61,140 bases of DNA from contig DASVRP010000005.1 of NCBI GenBank assembly GCA_036388555.1, positions 1 to 61,140 of the forward strand. The letters run 5' to 3'. The position numbers were made by a program, and so were the translations under genes. This document shows, piece after piece, positions 8,568 through 18,054 of the stretch (its first letter is position 1; each line of letters opens with the position of its first letter). Under the pieces are notes generated by a model that searched no databases, had not been told where the DNA came from, and saw nothing but the letters and a program-made list of their open reading frames with translations. The stretch is from UBA4665 sp036388555 (GTDB lineage Bacteria; Patescibacteriota; Saccharimonadia; Saccharimonadales; UBA4665).

Positions 8568-8573
8568 TAATAT
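8568..8573 (+). promoter_or_regulatory. -10 box before the permease gene (leaderless start)
   Basis: TAATAT is followed by 7 nt and the ATG at 8581, with no SD. It gives the permease gene its own possible promoter inside the cluster. Confidence 0.4.
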
Positions 8574-8580
8574 TATTAGT

Positions 8581-9585
8581 ATGAATTACGGGTCATTTTT
8601 GCACGTCGCCGGGCAACGTAGGCTGTTAGTCGGTGCCATCTTCGTCGCGGTGCTGTTTGCGGTCAGGGCAGCGACATCACAGTTCCATTCGCTTGGGTTG
8701 CCCAACAAACTGCAGGACCTGCTGACGTTAAGTACCAGCGTCATCATCGAGGCGCTGCCGTTCGTGCTGCTCGGCATCCTGTTGTCGATCGCCGTGCAGG
8801 TCTGGCTTCCGAACCGGTTCATCGTCAACCGGCTGCCGCAATGGCCGCCGCTGCGGCGGGTCTGTATCTCATTCCTGGGCGTCTTCATGCCGGTCTGCGA
8901 GTGCGGTAATGTGCCGTTGGCACGTGGGCTCGTCGTCCAGGGGTTTACGGTTTCAGAGTCGCTGGTATTCCTGCTGGCCGCCCCGATACTTAACCCGGTG
9001 ACGATCATCACGACCCACCAGGCGTTCGGGTCGGACAATACCATACTGGTCGCGCGTATCCTGGGCGGGTTCATGATAGCCAACCTCATCGGCTGGATAT
9101 ACAGCAAGCACCGCGATCCGGAGAGTCTGCTGACCGACTCATTCGCGGCAGAGTGTAGAAAGCCGGATGGTCACAGCCATGCCTCCAAGCCCAATAAAAG
9201 CCTGGATATCTTCATCCGGGAATCAAACGTCATGCTGCCGGCTTTGTTCATAGGCGCCCTTATCGCCGGATTCATCCAGATCGCGGTACCGCGTGATGTC
9301 CTGATGGTGCTCGGGAGCAACCCCGTCTGGTCGATACTCGCCATGATGGTGCTGGCCTTCATCATCGCCATCTGCTCCAATATCGATGCGTTCTTTGCGC
9401 TGGCCTTCAGCAATACCTTCACGACAGGGTCACTGGTGAGCTTCCTCGTCTTCGGACCTGTCATCGATATAAAGATGCTGGCGCTGATGCGGACGACGTA
9501 CAAGGCACGGGTACTACTGCAGATAACATTGATCGTCGCGCTATTGTCGGCGGCGCTCGGATTGGTGGTGAATTATGCGTTTTAA
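8581..9585 (+). CDS. Permease of the COG0701/DUF318 (UPF0718, YcgR/YraQ) family
   Basis: The 334-residue integral membrane protein has about eight transmembrane segments in two halves. The signature region CECGNVPLARGLVVQG matches the family's conserved Cys/Gly loop, and the second half has the paired motif CSNIDAFFALAFS. A short His-containing cytoplasmic linker (~residues 195-210) separates the halves. Family members are predicted transporters of metals, metalloids or thiol-linked substrates. Its end overlaps the TIGR03943 partner, an arrangement seen widely (ycgR-ycgQ in Bacillus). Confidence 0.88.
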   Translation: MNYGSFLHVAGQRRLLVGAIFVAVLFAVRAATSQFHSLGLPNKLQDLLTLSTSVIIEALPFVLLGILLSIAVQVWLPNRFIVNRLPQWPPLRRVCISFLGVFMPVCECGNVPLARGLVVQGFTVSESLVFLLAAPILNPVTIITTHQAFGSDNTILVARILGGFMIANLIGWIYSKHRDPESLLTDSFAAECRKPDGHSHASKPNKSLDIFIRESNVMLPALFIGALIAGFIQIAVPRDVLMVLGSNPVWSILAMMVLAFIIAICSNIDAFFALAFSNTFTTGSLVSFLVFGPVIDIKMLALMRTTYKARVLLQITLIVALLSAALGLVVNYAF

Positions 9586-10351
9586 GCCCTTCATACACCG
9601 CTGGAGCGGTATATTCCTGATGCTGGCTGGCTGTGTCGGTTCGGTATGGCTGGGGATTACCGGACAACTTAATCTCTACATACATCCCAGATACATCCTG
9701 TTCACGGTAGTCATGGCCGGCCTGGGCCTGGGGGTGTGCCTGTACAGTTTCCGCCGCCCCTCAGCCGCTGCTGATAGACACGACCATGACGGGTCGCCGG
9801 GATGGCGCGCATTTCTCGGCTATGCGGCCGTCCTGGCTGTCTGCCTGTTCGCCTTCATGGCGCTACTCGTATCAAAACCGGCCACGCTGACGACGGCGAC
9901 CGCCCAGCAGCGTGGTATCAACAGCAGCGTAGCTGCGGCTGATACCACGGACGACAGTATTCCGACGAACGCCGTGCCGCTTTTCGGAGAAAGTGATTAC
10001 ACGAACCTGTCCGTGCGTGATTGGTCATCGCTGCTGTCGCAGACCCAGAACGAAGCGTATTTCAAGGGAAAATCAGTCAACATCACCGGATTCGTGACCC
10101 CCGATGAATCCGATTCCCAGAACATATTCTTCGTCTCGCGGTTCGTCGTATCCTGCTGCGCGGTCGATGCCCGGCCGATCGGCGTGCCTATATATTCACC
10201 CGATTGGCAGCAGTCGTACAAAGCGGATGCCTGGGTGCGGGTAGAGGGGGCGTTCATGTCGAATCCCAGCAGCCGGAGCCAGCAGGCGGTCGTCGTACAG
10301 CCAGTGTCGGTCAAGCCCATGGAACAGCCGAAGGACCCGTATGTCTACTGA
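9575..10351 (+). CDS. TIGR03943/YcgQ-type membrane subunit, partner of the COG0701 permease
   Basis: Two N-terminal transmembrane segments, a His/Asp loop (DRHDHDG) and a third transmembrane segment precede an extracytoplasmic domain. That domain contains the family's signature RFVVSCCAVDARPIGVPI and the GFVTPDE strand. The ATG overlaps the permease end by 11 nt, and the gene overlaps the next by 11 nt, so the operon is tight. The family is a predicted permease subunit. I recall genomic-context links of such pairs to zinc or other metal homeostasis, but cannot verify this here. Confidence 0.85.
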   Translation: MRFKPFIHRWSGIFLMLAGCVGSVWLGITGQLNLYIHPRYILFTVVMAGLGLGVCLYSFRRPSAAADRHDHDGSPGWRAFLGYAAVLAVCLFAFMALLVSKPATLTTATAQQRGINSSVAAADTTDDSIPTNAVPLFGESDYTNLSVRDWSSLLSQTQNEAYFKGKSVNITGFVTPDESDSQNIFFVSRFVVSCCAVDARPIGVPIYSPDWQQSYKADAWVRVEGAFMSNPSSRSQQAVVVQPVSVKPMEQPKDPYVY

Positions 10352-11750
10352 CCAGAAAGATCAGATCAAGTTTCAGCGCGCCCTGTATGCGTCCATCGCG
10401 GTACTCGCTGCCATCTGTATCGTATTCGTTTCGCTCAATCTACTCAGCGGGCCAAGGCTGCGCCGTGCTGTGGTTGACACCGCAGCGGCTGTCAAGCGAC
10501 CTAACCAGCGTCTGACGATGTACGTCAACCAGCCGGTCGCGAAGGTCACGCCGGAACAGGTTTCCGTAGAGCCTAAGGCGCCATTCAGTGTCGTCAGCAA
10601 CGGTGAAGCGATCGTTGTGCAGTTCACTGAGAAGCTGCGCTACGATACATCGTACAAGGTCACGGTCCGCGGTGCGACGTCCCGCAGTAATGCCAAGCCG
10701 GCCACGTTCGTCCATACGTTCAAGACTGCCGACCCCCTGGTCTATTATCTGGACCGTAACCGCTCCATCAATTCGACAGGCAGGACGAAGAATCCCGATG
10801 AGATCGTCAGGACGAAACTTTCAGGTGGCGGATTGGAAGTAGTCTATTCAGCGCCCCGGATCCAGGAATTCGCTGTGGCCGGAGACAAGCTTGTCGTAGC
10901 TACCATAGACGAAGATGATACGAACGACGTAGTTCTCGTCGACCTGGCAACGGGAAAGGAGGAGGCGCTCGTATTGCCATCCCCGGGGACAGTATCAGGC
11001 TTGCGGATATCTACGAATCAGCGGTTGACGGGTTTGATCTTCACGAGCCGGATCAAAGGTGGCAAGTATACATATATAGGTGTCCTGATGTCCGTCGACC
11101 TGGCGCTCAGCAGGAATGTGTTCCCGGTCAGCGGTGTCGACAAGAAACCGGTACAGGCGAACGACTGGCTGTTCGCGCCGGATGGCACGACGATACTGGC
11201 ACACACGCATGCCGATGATACGCTGCTGATAGACACGAAGGGTAAGTATGACCCACGGCCGCTCGGCCAAAGCTTCGGCATCGCTAATTTCTCGCATGAC
11301 GGCTCACAGATCATCCTGACTGCCCCTGACGGACCCGCAGTGATCGATGCTGTCGGAGGTAAGACAAGGACGCAGTTGTTCAAGGAGGGTGAACTTGCCG
11401 GTCTCTATCCCTTGGAGGCCTCAATGCTCGCCAACAGTAAGGGCCATGTAACGCTTCTCCAGGAATTCATCGGAGAGACGCTGATTTCAAAATACTACCT
11501 CAAACAGTACACGCAAGACGCCACCAGGACCTTATACGAGGCGGATGGGGAATCAAAGCGTGTCATCAGCTTTGCGGTCCTGCCTAATGACCAGTACGTC
11601 GCAGTAGAGGAGAGTGATAAGGACGACAGCGGGGACTTCGAAAATTATCCGGATAACAGCAAGCCGGAAACGACGCGGACGCTGCTCCTCGATACTACCA
11701 GCGGCAAGGTCGTACGTGAGATCGACGGCTTCGGCGTGACTACTGACTAA
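10341..11750 (+). CDS. Membrane-anchored Ig-like/beta-propeller-like surface protein
   Basis: One N-terminal transmembrane anchor (YASIAVLAAICIVFVSLNLL) is followed by a bacterial Ig-like (SbsA/Big_5-type) domain at about 60-135 (NQPVAKVTPEQVSVEPK, KLRYDTSYKVTV). The remaining ~300 residues are repeated beta-strand units resembling a TolB/WD40-type propeller (GTTILAHTHADDTLLIDTKG, FSHDGSQIILTAPDG). The domain should be outside the membrane. It is coupled to the YcgQ-like gene by an 11-nt overlap. Its role in the operon is unknown. Confidence 0.65.
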   Translation: MSTDQKDQIKFQRALYASIAVLAAICIVFVSLNLLSGPRLRRAVVDTAAAVKRPNQRLTMYVNQPVAKVTPEQVSVEPKAPFSVVSNGEAIVVQFTEKLRYDTSYKVTVRGATSRSNAKPATFVHTFKTADPLVYYLDRNRSINSTGRTKNPDEIVRTKLSGGGLEVVYSAPRIQEFAVAGDKLVVATIDEDDTNDVVLVDLATGKEEALVLPSPGTVSGLRISTNQRLTGLIFTSRIKGGKYTYIGVLMSVDLALSRNVFPVSGVDKKPVQANDWLFAPDGTTILAHTHADDTLLIDTKGKYDPRPLGQSFGIANFSHDGSQIILTAPDGPAVIDAVGGKTRTQLFKEGELAGLYPLEASMLANSKGHVTLLQEFIGETLISKYYLKQYTQDATRTLYEADGESKRVISFAVLPNDQYVAVEESDKDDSGDFENYPDNSKPETTRTLLLDTTSGKVVREIDGFGVTTD

Positions 11751-11773
11751 CAGGTGTAAAATAGACCCATCCT

Positions 11774-12469
11774 ATGGAACGATATCTCCCGACAGAGCCG
11801 ACACTACAGTATTTTGCACAGCAGTGTGACGCTGAACGGGTGCGGGCGACACTTGCCGCCATCGAGCAGGCCGACGTACCGGACGAGTTCTATGTCCGGC
11901 TGGACAGCTTAGACGCCCGGCTCGGTGTGATCGGCGTGTTCAAACGGGCCAGGCAGGGACTGGCCGAACTGGAGGATGCCGAACCGGACTGCATGTTTCC
12001 TGATGCGGACACGCCGCCTGAAACGGTCGATGACATGGTCGCAGAACTGCCGGAGCAGGCCGAGGAATACGAAGCGGTCATCAGGGCGTATGTGAACGGG
12101 ATTCGGAACGATATCTCCGGTGTTCCGGCAGATCGGCTGCAGGATAGGGCCCATCGCCGGAAGCTGGTGCATATCGATGATTCCCTTGCGGATATCGAGG
12201 CGCAGCCGGTAGCCTTGAAGTATCTGCAGTCCCTTCCGGACGCCTCTGGATCCCTGATCGTTCAGAATGCCGAAGACACCGTCGAAGATATCGTGGAGAC
12301 GATCTGGGAGATCCCACTGACCGGCCGCGAGACCGTCATGTATGTTGCTGATAAGCCGGAAGCAGCCGTCAGGTATCTGCAGAACTGGAAGGCCACTGCC
12401 GATGAAAGCTTCGACAGCTCATCCCGGCAGCTCGCTGCCGCCATCGACTGGCTGGAAGGTGATGCCTGA
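11774..12469 (+). CDS. Acidic soluble protein of unknown function
   Basis: The 231-residue, strongly acidic, helix-rich protein has no signal peptide and no recognised domain. A TAAAAT -10-like box at 11757-11762 sits 11 nt before the ATG. It may be separately transcribed or the last gene of the operon starting at 6226. The 150 nt that follow (12470-12620) hold no gene and no clear terminator. Confidence 0.55.
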   Translation: MERYLPTEPTLQYFAQQCDAERVRATLAAIEQADVPDEFYVRLDSLDARLGVIGVFKRARQGLAELEDAEPDCMFPDADTPPETVDDMVAELPEQAEEYEAVIRAYVNGIRNDISGVPADRLQDRAHRRKLVHIDDSLADIEAQPVALKYLQSLPDASGSLIVQNAEDTVEDIVETIWEIPLTGRETVMYVADKPEAAVRYLQNWKATADESFDSSSRQLAAAIDWLEGDA

Positions 12470-12620
12470 TGTTCCGCCGGGTGTGGCAGGAGATATGCGC
12501 CTTGCATCCTGACGCTATTTGTGCCCTTACTCCTTGAATATTCCCGGTACATTTGGGAAAATCAGGAGGCATAACGGCTCGGAGTACCAAATATGGGGAG
12601 AGTGATCGGTTTTAATCGGC

Positions 12621-15600
12621 ATGGCTGCTAGTGGCATTAGCACGGCACGGGCAGAACTGTTCCGCATGCTGCAGTCGATACCGGCGCTGGTCGGTATCAC
12701 CTATGGCCCGGACCATGTCTACGGCTTCGCCAACTCGCAGTACCTCAAGCTGCTCGGCAAGGACGAAAGCATCATCGGCAAGTCTGTGGCGCAGGTATTT
12801 CCGGAGCTGAAGGGCCAGGGCATCCTGGAGGTCCTGGACGACGTCTACCGGACCGGCAAGGAATTCAAAGCCTATGAACACCGCATCCTGCTTGATACGG
12901 ACAACGACGGAACACCCGAAGAGGTGTATTTTAATTTTACATATCAGGCGATACGGGACGACAAGGGTGCGGTCGAAGGTATCATGTCGCACGCCGTCGA
13001 GGTGTCGGCGCTGGTAAAGTCCCGCCAGACTACCATGGAGAATGAGACCCGCTACCGGACGCTGTTCAATTCGATCGATGAGGGCTTCTGCCTGATCGAG
13101 ATCATATATGACAAGCATGGGAACCCGGTCGACTACCGCTTCGTCGAGACCAATAAGGTCTTTGAGAAGCAGACGGGCCTGAAGGATGCTGACGGCAGGA
13201 CGATCAGGGAGCTGTCGCCAGACTTCGAGCAGCAATGGATCGACCGTTACGCCAAGGTAGCTGCCGGCGGCAAGTCAATCCGCTTCATAGATGGCTCAAA
13301 GGCTCTCGGAAGGTGGTTCGACGTCCATGCATCGCGGGTGGCCGACAATGCAGATAGCCGCGTGGCGATTCTCTTTACGGATATCACCAAACGTAAACAG
13401 GCCGAAGCGGAACAGGCGGCAGCCGTCAACGAGGTGACCGACGTCCTGGAGTCAATGGGCGACGCCTTCTTCATGCTGGACAAGAACTGGAAGATCGTCC
13501 GCGTCAACAAGGTGCATGAGCGGGTAACCAGGACGAAGCGCAAGGAAATAGTGGGTAAGAGCTTCTGGGATATCTTCCCGGATACGCCGGACTCGAAGTA
13601 TTGGATCGAACACCACAAGGTCATGGAGACGCGCAAGCCGTCGCACTTCATCGAACGGTATGCGCCGCTCGACCTCTGGACCGAGACGGACGTCTATCCG
13701 ACGCGCGAAGGTGGGATATCAGTGTTCTTCCGGGATATCACGGCCGCCAAGAAGGCTGCTGAAGCCCTCAAACAGAGCGAGGAACGGTTCAGGACTTTGA
13801 TCGAGAAGAGTTCAGACGCCATCCAGCTGATCACTCCCGAGGGCAAGATCCTGTACTCCAGCGAATCGTTGAAGAACGTGCTTGGCTACACGACGGAGGA
13901 GCTTGAGGGTGTCGGCGTCGGGCCGTTTTTGCACCCGGATGACGTAGCTTACTTTACGTCACAGATTGAAAAACTTTTGGCCAAGCCCTCCAAGCCGATC
14001 GTCATGCACTACCGCGTGAAGCACAAGGACGGCAGCTGGGCCTGGATAGAGACGACCGGGGTCAACCACCTGAAGACGCCGAATATCGGAGCGCTGGTCG
14101 GGACCTTCCGGAATATCACAGAACGCAAGCGGGCCGAGGAGCAGACGCAGTACCAGAAGAGCCTGCTTGAAGCCCAGCAGGAAGTGTCGCCGCTCGGCAT
14201 CATCGTCGTCAGTGAGACGGGCCGGATCGTATCCTCCAACAGGCGCTTTGCCGACATGTGGCATATGCCGGACGACGTCATGGCGACGGAACTGGACGAG
14301 CGGGTCCTTGAGGCAGCCCAGTCACTGTTGACCGATCCCCAGGAATTCCTGGATAACGTGGGCGCGGCGTACCGTGAACGGAAACCTGATAACAGGCAGC
14401 TGCATTTCAAGGACGGCCGGACTTTCGACCGCTACGGCGCGCCTATATTCGGCGAAGATAACCGATATCACGGCTATGTATGGTATTTTCTCGATATTAC
14501 CGAGGAACGGCAGGCCGTCGAAGCCCTGAGGGCCAGCGAGGAGCGGCTGCGCTTTATGGCTGATTCGATGCCGCAGAAGGTGTTTACTGCTACGGCCGAC
14601 GGCAGGTCGGACTACTACAACCCGCTGTGGATGGAATATACCGGGTTGGGGATCGAGGACATCAAGGACTGGGGCTGGACGAAATTTATTCATCCGGATG
14701 ACGCCGGTCTAAGCGTGGCGGCCTGGAACGAATCTATCCGAACCGGCAAGTCGTTTGAGATTGAGCAGCGCTTCCGCCGCAAAGACGGCAAGTACCATTG
14801 GCACATCAGCCGGGCCCAGGCGATGCGCGGCAAGGACGGCACGATCATCAAATGGATCGGCTCGAGTACCGACGTAGACAGCATCAAACGGACGTTGTCG
14901 CGTAAGAAACACCTCGAGGAGGTCAATGCCGCCCTCAAGGAGCAGCGGGCGCAGCTGATCGCCCTGAACGCCGCCAAAGACGAGTTTATCTCGCTGGCCT
15001 CTCATCAATTACGGACGCCTGCGACAGGGGTCAAACAGTATCTGGGCATGGCGCTAGACGGTTTTGCCGGTGATGTCAACACCGACATGGAGCTGCTGCT
15101 CAGCCGGGCCTATCAGAGTAACGAGCGCCAGATCATCGTCATCAATGACCTGCTGAAGGTGGCGCAGGTCGACGCCGGCAAGGTCCATCTCCGCAAGCGG
15201 CAGACCGTACTTGGGCAGATGGTCCGGGACATCGCGGCGGACCAGGAGGCCAAGTTCGCAGAGCGCAAGCAGCAGGTACTTATAAAGACGCCGAGTGAAG
15301 ATGTCAGCGTGCTGGCCGACCCGGAGCGGCTGCGCATGGTATTCGAGAATCTTATCGACAATGCCAGCAAGTACACGCCGCCCGGCAAGCGGATCGCGCT
15401 GACCGTCGCTGTCAAGCAAGGTGCCGCACAGGTGACCATCGAGGACGAAGGTGTCGGCATCGATCCGGCAGATATGGACAAACTGTTCCGGAAATTCTCC
15501 CGGCTCGATAACCCGCTGTCGATCGCTGTCGGCGGGACGGGACTCGGGCTGTACTGGGCGAAGAAGATCATCGACCTGCACGACGGGACTATCCAGGTAG

Positions 15601-15653
15601 ATTCGGTACCCGGCAAGGGTTCGTTGTTCACCGTACTACTGCCGGCGGTATAG
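12621..15653 (+). CDS. Soluble sensor histidine kinase with six PAS domains
   Basis: The 1010-residue protein lacks transmembrane segments, so it senses internal signals. Six PAS-like units can be delimited at roughly 14-130, 143-260, 270-375, 385-505, 510-635 and 640-760, several ending in the PAC-type FRDIT/FRNITERK motif. A coiled coil leads to HisKA with phospho-acceptor His795 in SLASHQLRTPATG, then HATPase_c with N-box NLIDNASKYTPP, DEGVGID and GGTGLGLYWAK. The catalytic core closely resembles that of the kinase in the Kai operon (54406). No response regulator is adjacent. There is no convincing SD before the ATG. Confidence 0.93.
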   Translation: MAASGISTARAELFRMLQSIPALVGITYGPDHVYGFANSQYLKLLGKDESIIGKSVAQVFPELKGQGILEVLDDVYRTGKEFKAYEHRILLDTDNDGTPEEVYFNFTYQAIRDDKGAVEGIMSHAVEVSALVKSRQTTMENETRYRTLFNSIDEGFCLIEIIYDKHGNPVDYRFVETNKVFEKQTGLKDADGRTIRELSPDFEQQWIDRYAKVAAGGKSIRFIDGSKALGRWFDVHASRVADNADSRVAILFTDITKRKQAEAEQAAAVNEVTDVLESMGDAFFMLDKNWKIVRVNKVHERVTRTKRKEIVGKSFWDIFPDTPDSKYWIEHHKVMETRKPSHFIERYAPLDLWTETDVYPTREGGISVFFRDITAAKKAAEALKQSEERFRTLIEKSSDAIQLITPEGKILYSSESLKNVLGYTTEELEGVGVGPFLHPDDVAYFTSQIEKLLAKPSKPIVMHYRVKHKDGSWAWIETTGVNHLKTPNIGALVGTFRNITERKRAEEQTQYQKSLLEAQQEVSPLGIIVVSETGRIVSSNRRFADMWHMPDDVMATELDERVLEAAQSLLTDPQEFLDNVGAAYRERKPDNRQLHFKDGRTFDRYGAPIFGEDNRYHGYVWYFLDITEERQAVEALRASEERLRFMADSMPQKVFTATADGRSDYYNPLWMEYTGLGIEDIKDWGWTKFIHPDDAGLSVAAWNESIRTGKSFEIEQRFRRKDGKYHWHISRAQAMRGKDGTIIKWIGSSTDVDSIKRTLSRKKHLEEVNAALKEQRAQLIALNAAKDEFISLASHQLRTPATGVKQYLGMALDGFAGDVNTDMELLLSRAYQSNERQIIVINDLLKVAQVDAGKVHLRKRQTVLGQMVRDIAADQEAKFAERKQQVLIKTPSEDVSVLADPERLRMVFENLIDNASKYTPPGKRIALTVAVKQGAAQVTIEDEGVGIDPADMDKLFRKFSRLDNPLSIAVGGTGLGLYWAKKIIDLHDGTIQVDSVPGKGSLFTVLLPAV

Positions 15654-15739
15654 CAGCTTCAGCCATTTGATAGTTTTCATACAATACAGTACAGTACTTA
15701 CATAAGCAGAATAGCAGTAAGGCGTATCGGGACATCTGA

Positions 15740-16285
15740 ATGGAACCGCAAAAACAAGAGGACAATATCCATATCGGGACATTTATGCGCTCAGGGCCGC
15801 GGGGGCGGACAAAAGCGCTTATCATCGCCACGGTAGTAGCGGTCATTACTGCGTCGGCATTCGCAGTATGGTGGTTCACGGCTAGCCGGACCACGTACGA
15901 TGAAACCGCCTCTTTCAATACCGCCCAGCAGATGAAAAATAGCGGTGATTTTGGAGGCGCTGCAGCATATTCCGCCGAGCAATATGCTTCATCAAAATCA
16001 GATAACGAAAAGTACATACTTGCACTGCAGGCGGCATCAAGTTATGAAAGCAAGAAGGATTTTAAGAACGCCATAGACTGGTACAAGAAAGCCGCGGTAT
16101 TGAAGGAGAGGGATATGGCTTCGGCCGGTGGACTCGGCCGATCGTATGATGGTATCGGTGACAAAAAGCAGGCAGCTGTCCACTACCAGCAGGCGATCGA
16201 CTGGCATAATCCATCTGACCCTATCCAAGTCCAGAACGACGTACCGCAATACAGGGAACTGCTGCAGAAGGCTAAAGCTCAGTGA
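15740..16285 (+). CDS. Membrane-anchored TPR protein (copy 1)
   Basis: The 181-residue protein has one transmembrane segment at about 29-50 and an extracytoplasmic part with two to three TPR-like helices (YILALQAASSYESKKDFKNAIDWYKKAA, GLGRSYDGIGDKKQAAVHYQQAI). It overlaps the next gene at GTGA (16282-16285). The same two-gene arrangement recurs at 18055-20372, so the TPR protein probably serves the large secreted partner, for example in its assembly or retention. Confidence 0.75.
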   Translation: MEPQKQEDNIHIGTFMRSGPRGRTKALIIATVVAVITASAFAVWWFTASRTTYDETASFNTAQQMKNSGDFGGAAAYSAEQYASSKSDNEKYILALQAASSYESKKDFKNAIDWYKKAAVLKERDMASAGGLGRSYDGIGDKKQAAVHYQQAIDWHNPSDPIQVQNDVPQYRELLQKAKAQ

Positions 16286-18003
16286 AAGCGCATCTGAAAC
16301 GGGTCGTATTATTCCTGAGTTGTCTGACGATACTGCTGACGACAATAGGAACGATGGCACCAGTCGTGCAGGCGCTGTGTCCTGATTCCTGTCAGTGGCC
16401 GGAAGGCGGCAGGGATTACTTCCGGACCTATTACACGAACCAGATAGGGGGCGGCCCTGGGAACGCCCGCGGTCTATGGAATCTACTGGAAGCGCCGACG
16501 AACGTTTATAGTGGTCAGCAGTTTATAGATTGGATGCGGCCATGGATCAATGATACGAGTAACGGAAGTATTAATGACCATACCGGAGCCGCGAGTGCTG
16601 TCATAAACCTTATGATGGGCCGTAGCGGTGCATCATTCGGAGGGAGTTTCATCGACGGAGTCAATCATGCCAGGGACAACTGGGATGAGTGGAGTGCGCT
16701 GGTATTGTATTACGACTCCCGGGGCTGGGTGAACTGGGAGCAGTCGAACATCAACTGCGGTCCGTATGATCAGGCGAATCTCGACCTCTCTATCCACGAA
16801 ATCTATTACTGGACGTCGGTAAGTGGTTGTACGTCAGATATGATGATCGTGTTCCATAATCCGGAAACAGACACGACATTTTCGATGAAGAAGATCTGCG
16901 GCAATATTACCGGCCATACCGGGCCTTTGACGCAGCCACCTACGGTACCTCCACCTGCTCCGCCACCACTGCCCCCACCACCTCCGCCACCACCGCCACC
17001 CCATACCTTCTTTGATGCCAACGGCGGAGATGTTGCTGCCGGGGCGAGTATGGTCACCGGAACCGGTACATCCGTCGTGCCATGCGACGCACCGCATATA
17101 GAAGAAGCTGGCATCCTTAGCTGGAACGATTACGCTGCTGCCGGGTATCCTGGAGCAGGGTCGCAGTACGCCGCACTTGCCATGGGCTATATACAGGAGT
17201 TCGTGACCAACCAGGACAACAACCAGCCGACGCAAGGCGAACCGAACGGCCTGACCTTCGCGAACACCAATAATGCCGAGTCGGTGAAGATTGATTCAGG
17301 AATGTTCGGCGGAATGTTCGGTTCGGCACCCTGTGTAGATTACTGGGCGAAGGTACCGTCGGCGCCGACCGGGCTGCCAGCCGGACCCATCAGTGGCTGG
17401 CCGAACGGAACGTACTATGTCCAGAATGACGTCGATCTTACTGGCGGTGGAGCCATACCAGCCGGAAAGAAAATCACGCTCTATGTCGAGGGCGATGCGA
17501 CGATCACCGGCAATATCACCTACAGCCAGACTGGCTGGACCTCCCGAGCTCTCATACCGTCGTTCAAGCTGATCGTCCACGGAGTAGTCTATATCGACCG
17601 GAGTGTGACGACGCTGGACGGACTCTACGCTGCGATCCCGGATACCGGGTATGTCGGCACGCCGACTACGCCCGCCCCACACAATCAATTCTCGGCCCCA
17701 CAGAACGGGACTATCACGACCTGCAGCCGTGTCGTCGGGGGAGTCCGTGTCAGCTACGACCCTTCAAAGGTAGGGACGACTGACGCGACGATGGCGGCTG
17801 ACTGCGCGGCAAAGCTGACGTTCAACGGCAGCGTGGCGGCGCTTCAGGTCTGGCCGCTCCGCACCGGGGGATCGACGGCGAGCGGTGTCGCAGCTGAGAC
17901 TTTCAACTACACGCCTGAGATGTGGCTGTCGCCGTCAGGCAGCACGACTTCGGGTGGCAATGCGGACTATCAGACCATCATCGGCCTGCCGCCCGTGCTT
18001 TAG
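16282..18003 (+). CDS. Large secreted protein, paralog 1 of a tandem pair
   Basis: The GTG start overlaps the TPR gene. A signal peptide (VVLFLSCLTILLTTIGTMA, cleavage after VQA) is followed by a ~190-residue N-terminal domain, a polyproline linker (about 215-240) and a ~330-residue C-terminal domain with strongly conserved motifs shared with the 18630 paralog: CDAPHI, NQPxxGEPNGLTFANTN, SWPxGTYYV-like segments, FKLIVHGVxYIDRS and a terminal IIGLPPVL. Several paired cysteines suggest disulfides. I do not recognise the family. Its position just upstream of pilM suggests a surface or adhesion role. Confidence 0.7.
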   Translation: MKAHLKRVVLFLSCLTILLTTIGTMAPVVQALCPDSCQWPEGGRDYFRTYYTNQIGGGPGNARGLWNLLEAPTNVYSGQQFIDWMRPWINDTSNGSINDHTGAASAVINLMMGRSGASFGGSFIDGVNHARDNWDEWSALVLYYDSRGWVNWEQSNINCGPYDQANLDLSIHEIYYWTSVSGCTSDMMIVFHNPETDTTFSMKKICGNITGHTGPLTQPPTVPPPAPPPLPPPPPPPPPPHTFFDANGGDVAAGASMVTGTGTSVVPCDAPHIEEAGILSWNDYAAAGYPGAGSQYAALAMGYIQEFVTNQDNNQPTQGEPNGLTFANTNNAESVKIDSGMFGGMFGSAPCVDYWAKVPSAPTGLPAGPISGWPNGTYYVQNDVDLTGGGAIPAGKKITLYVEGDATITGNITYSQTGWTSRALIPSFKLIVHGVVYIDRSVTTLDGLYAAIPDTGYVGTPTTPAPHNQFSAPQNGTITTCSRVVGGVRVSYDPSKVGTTDATMAADCAAKLTFNGSVAALQVWPLRTGGSTASGVAAETFNYTPEMWLSPSGSTTSGGNADYQTIIGLPPVL

Positions 18004-18054
18004 CCGATAGCCGCGTTCCTATACTGCTCATGTTTTGTTATACTGATGACAACT

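Noticed and set aside
12612..13235. Minus-strand ORFs inside the six-PAS kinase (also 15054-15581 and others)
   Set aside because: They lie antisense to clearly conserved PAS/HisKA coding sequence and have no start signals.
16960..17010. CCACCACCGCC-rich tract considered as a tandem-repeat or CRISPR-like element
   Set aside because: It is the codon run of the polyproline linker in the secreted protein. No repeat-spacer structure exists here or elsewhere in the window.
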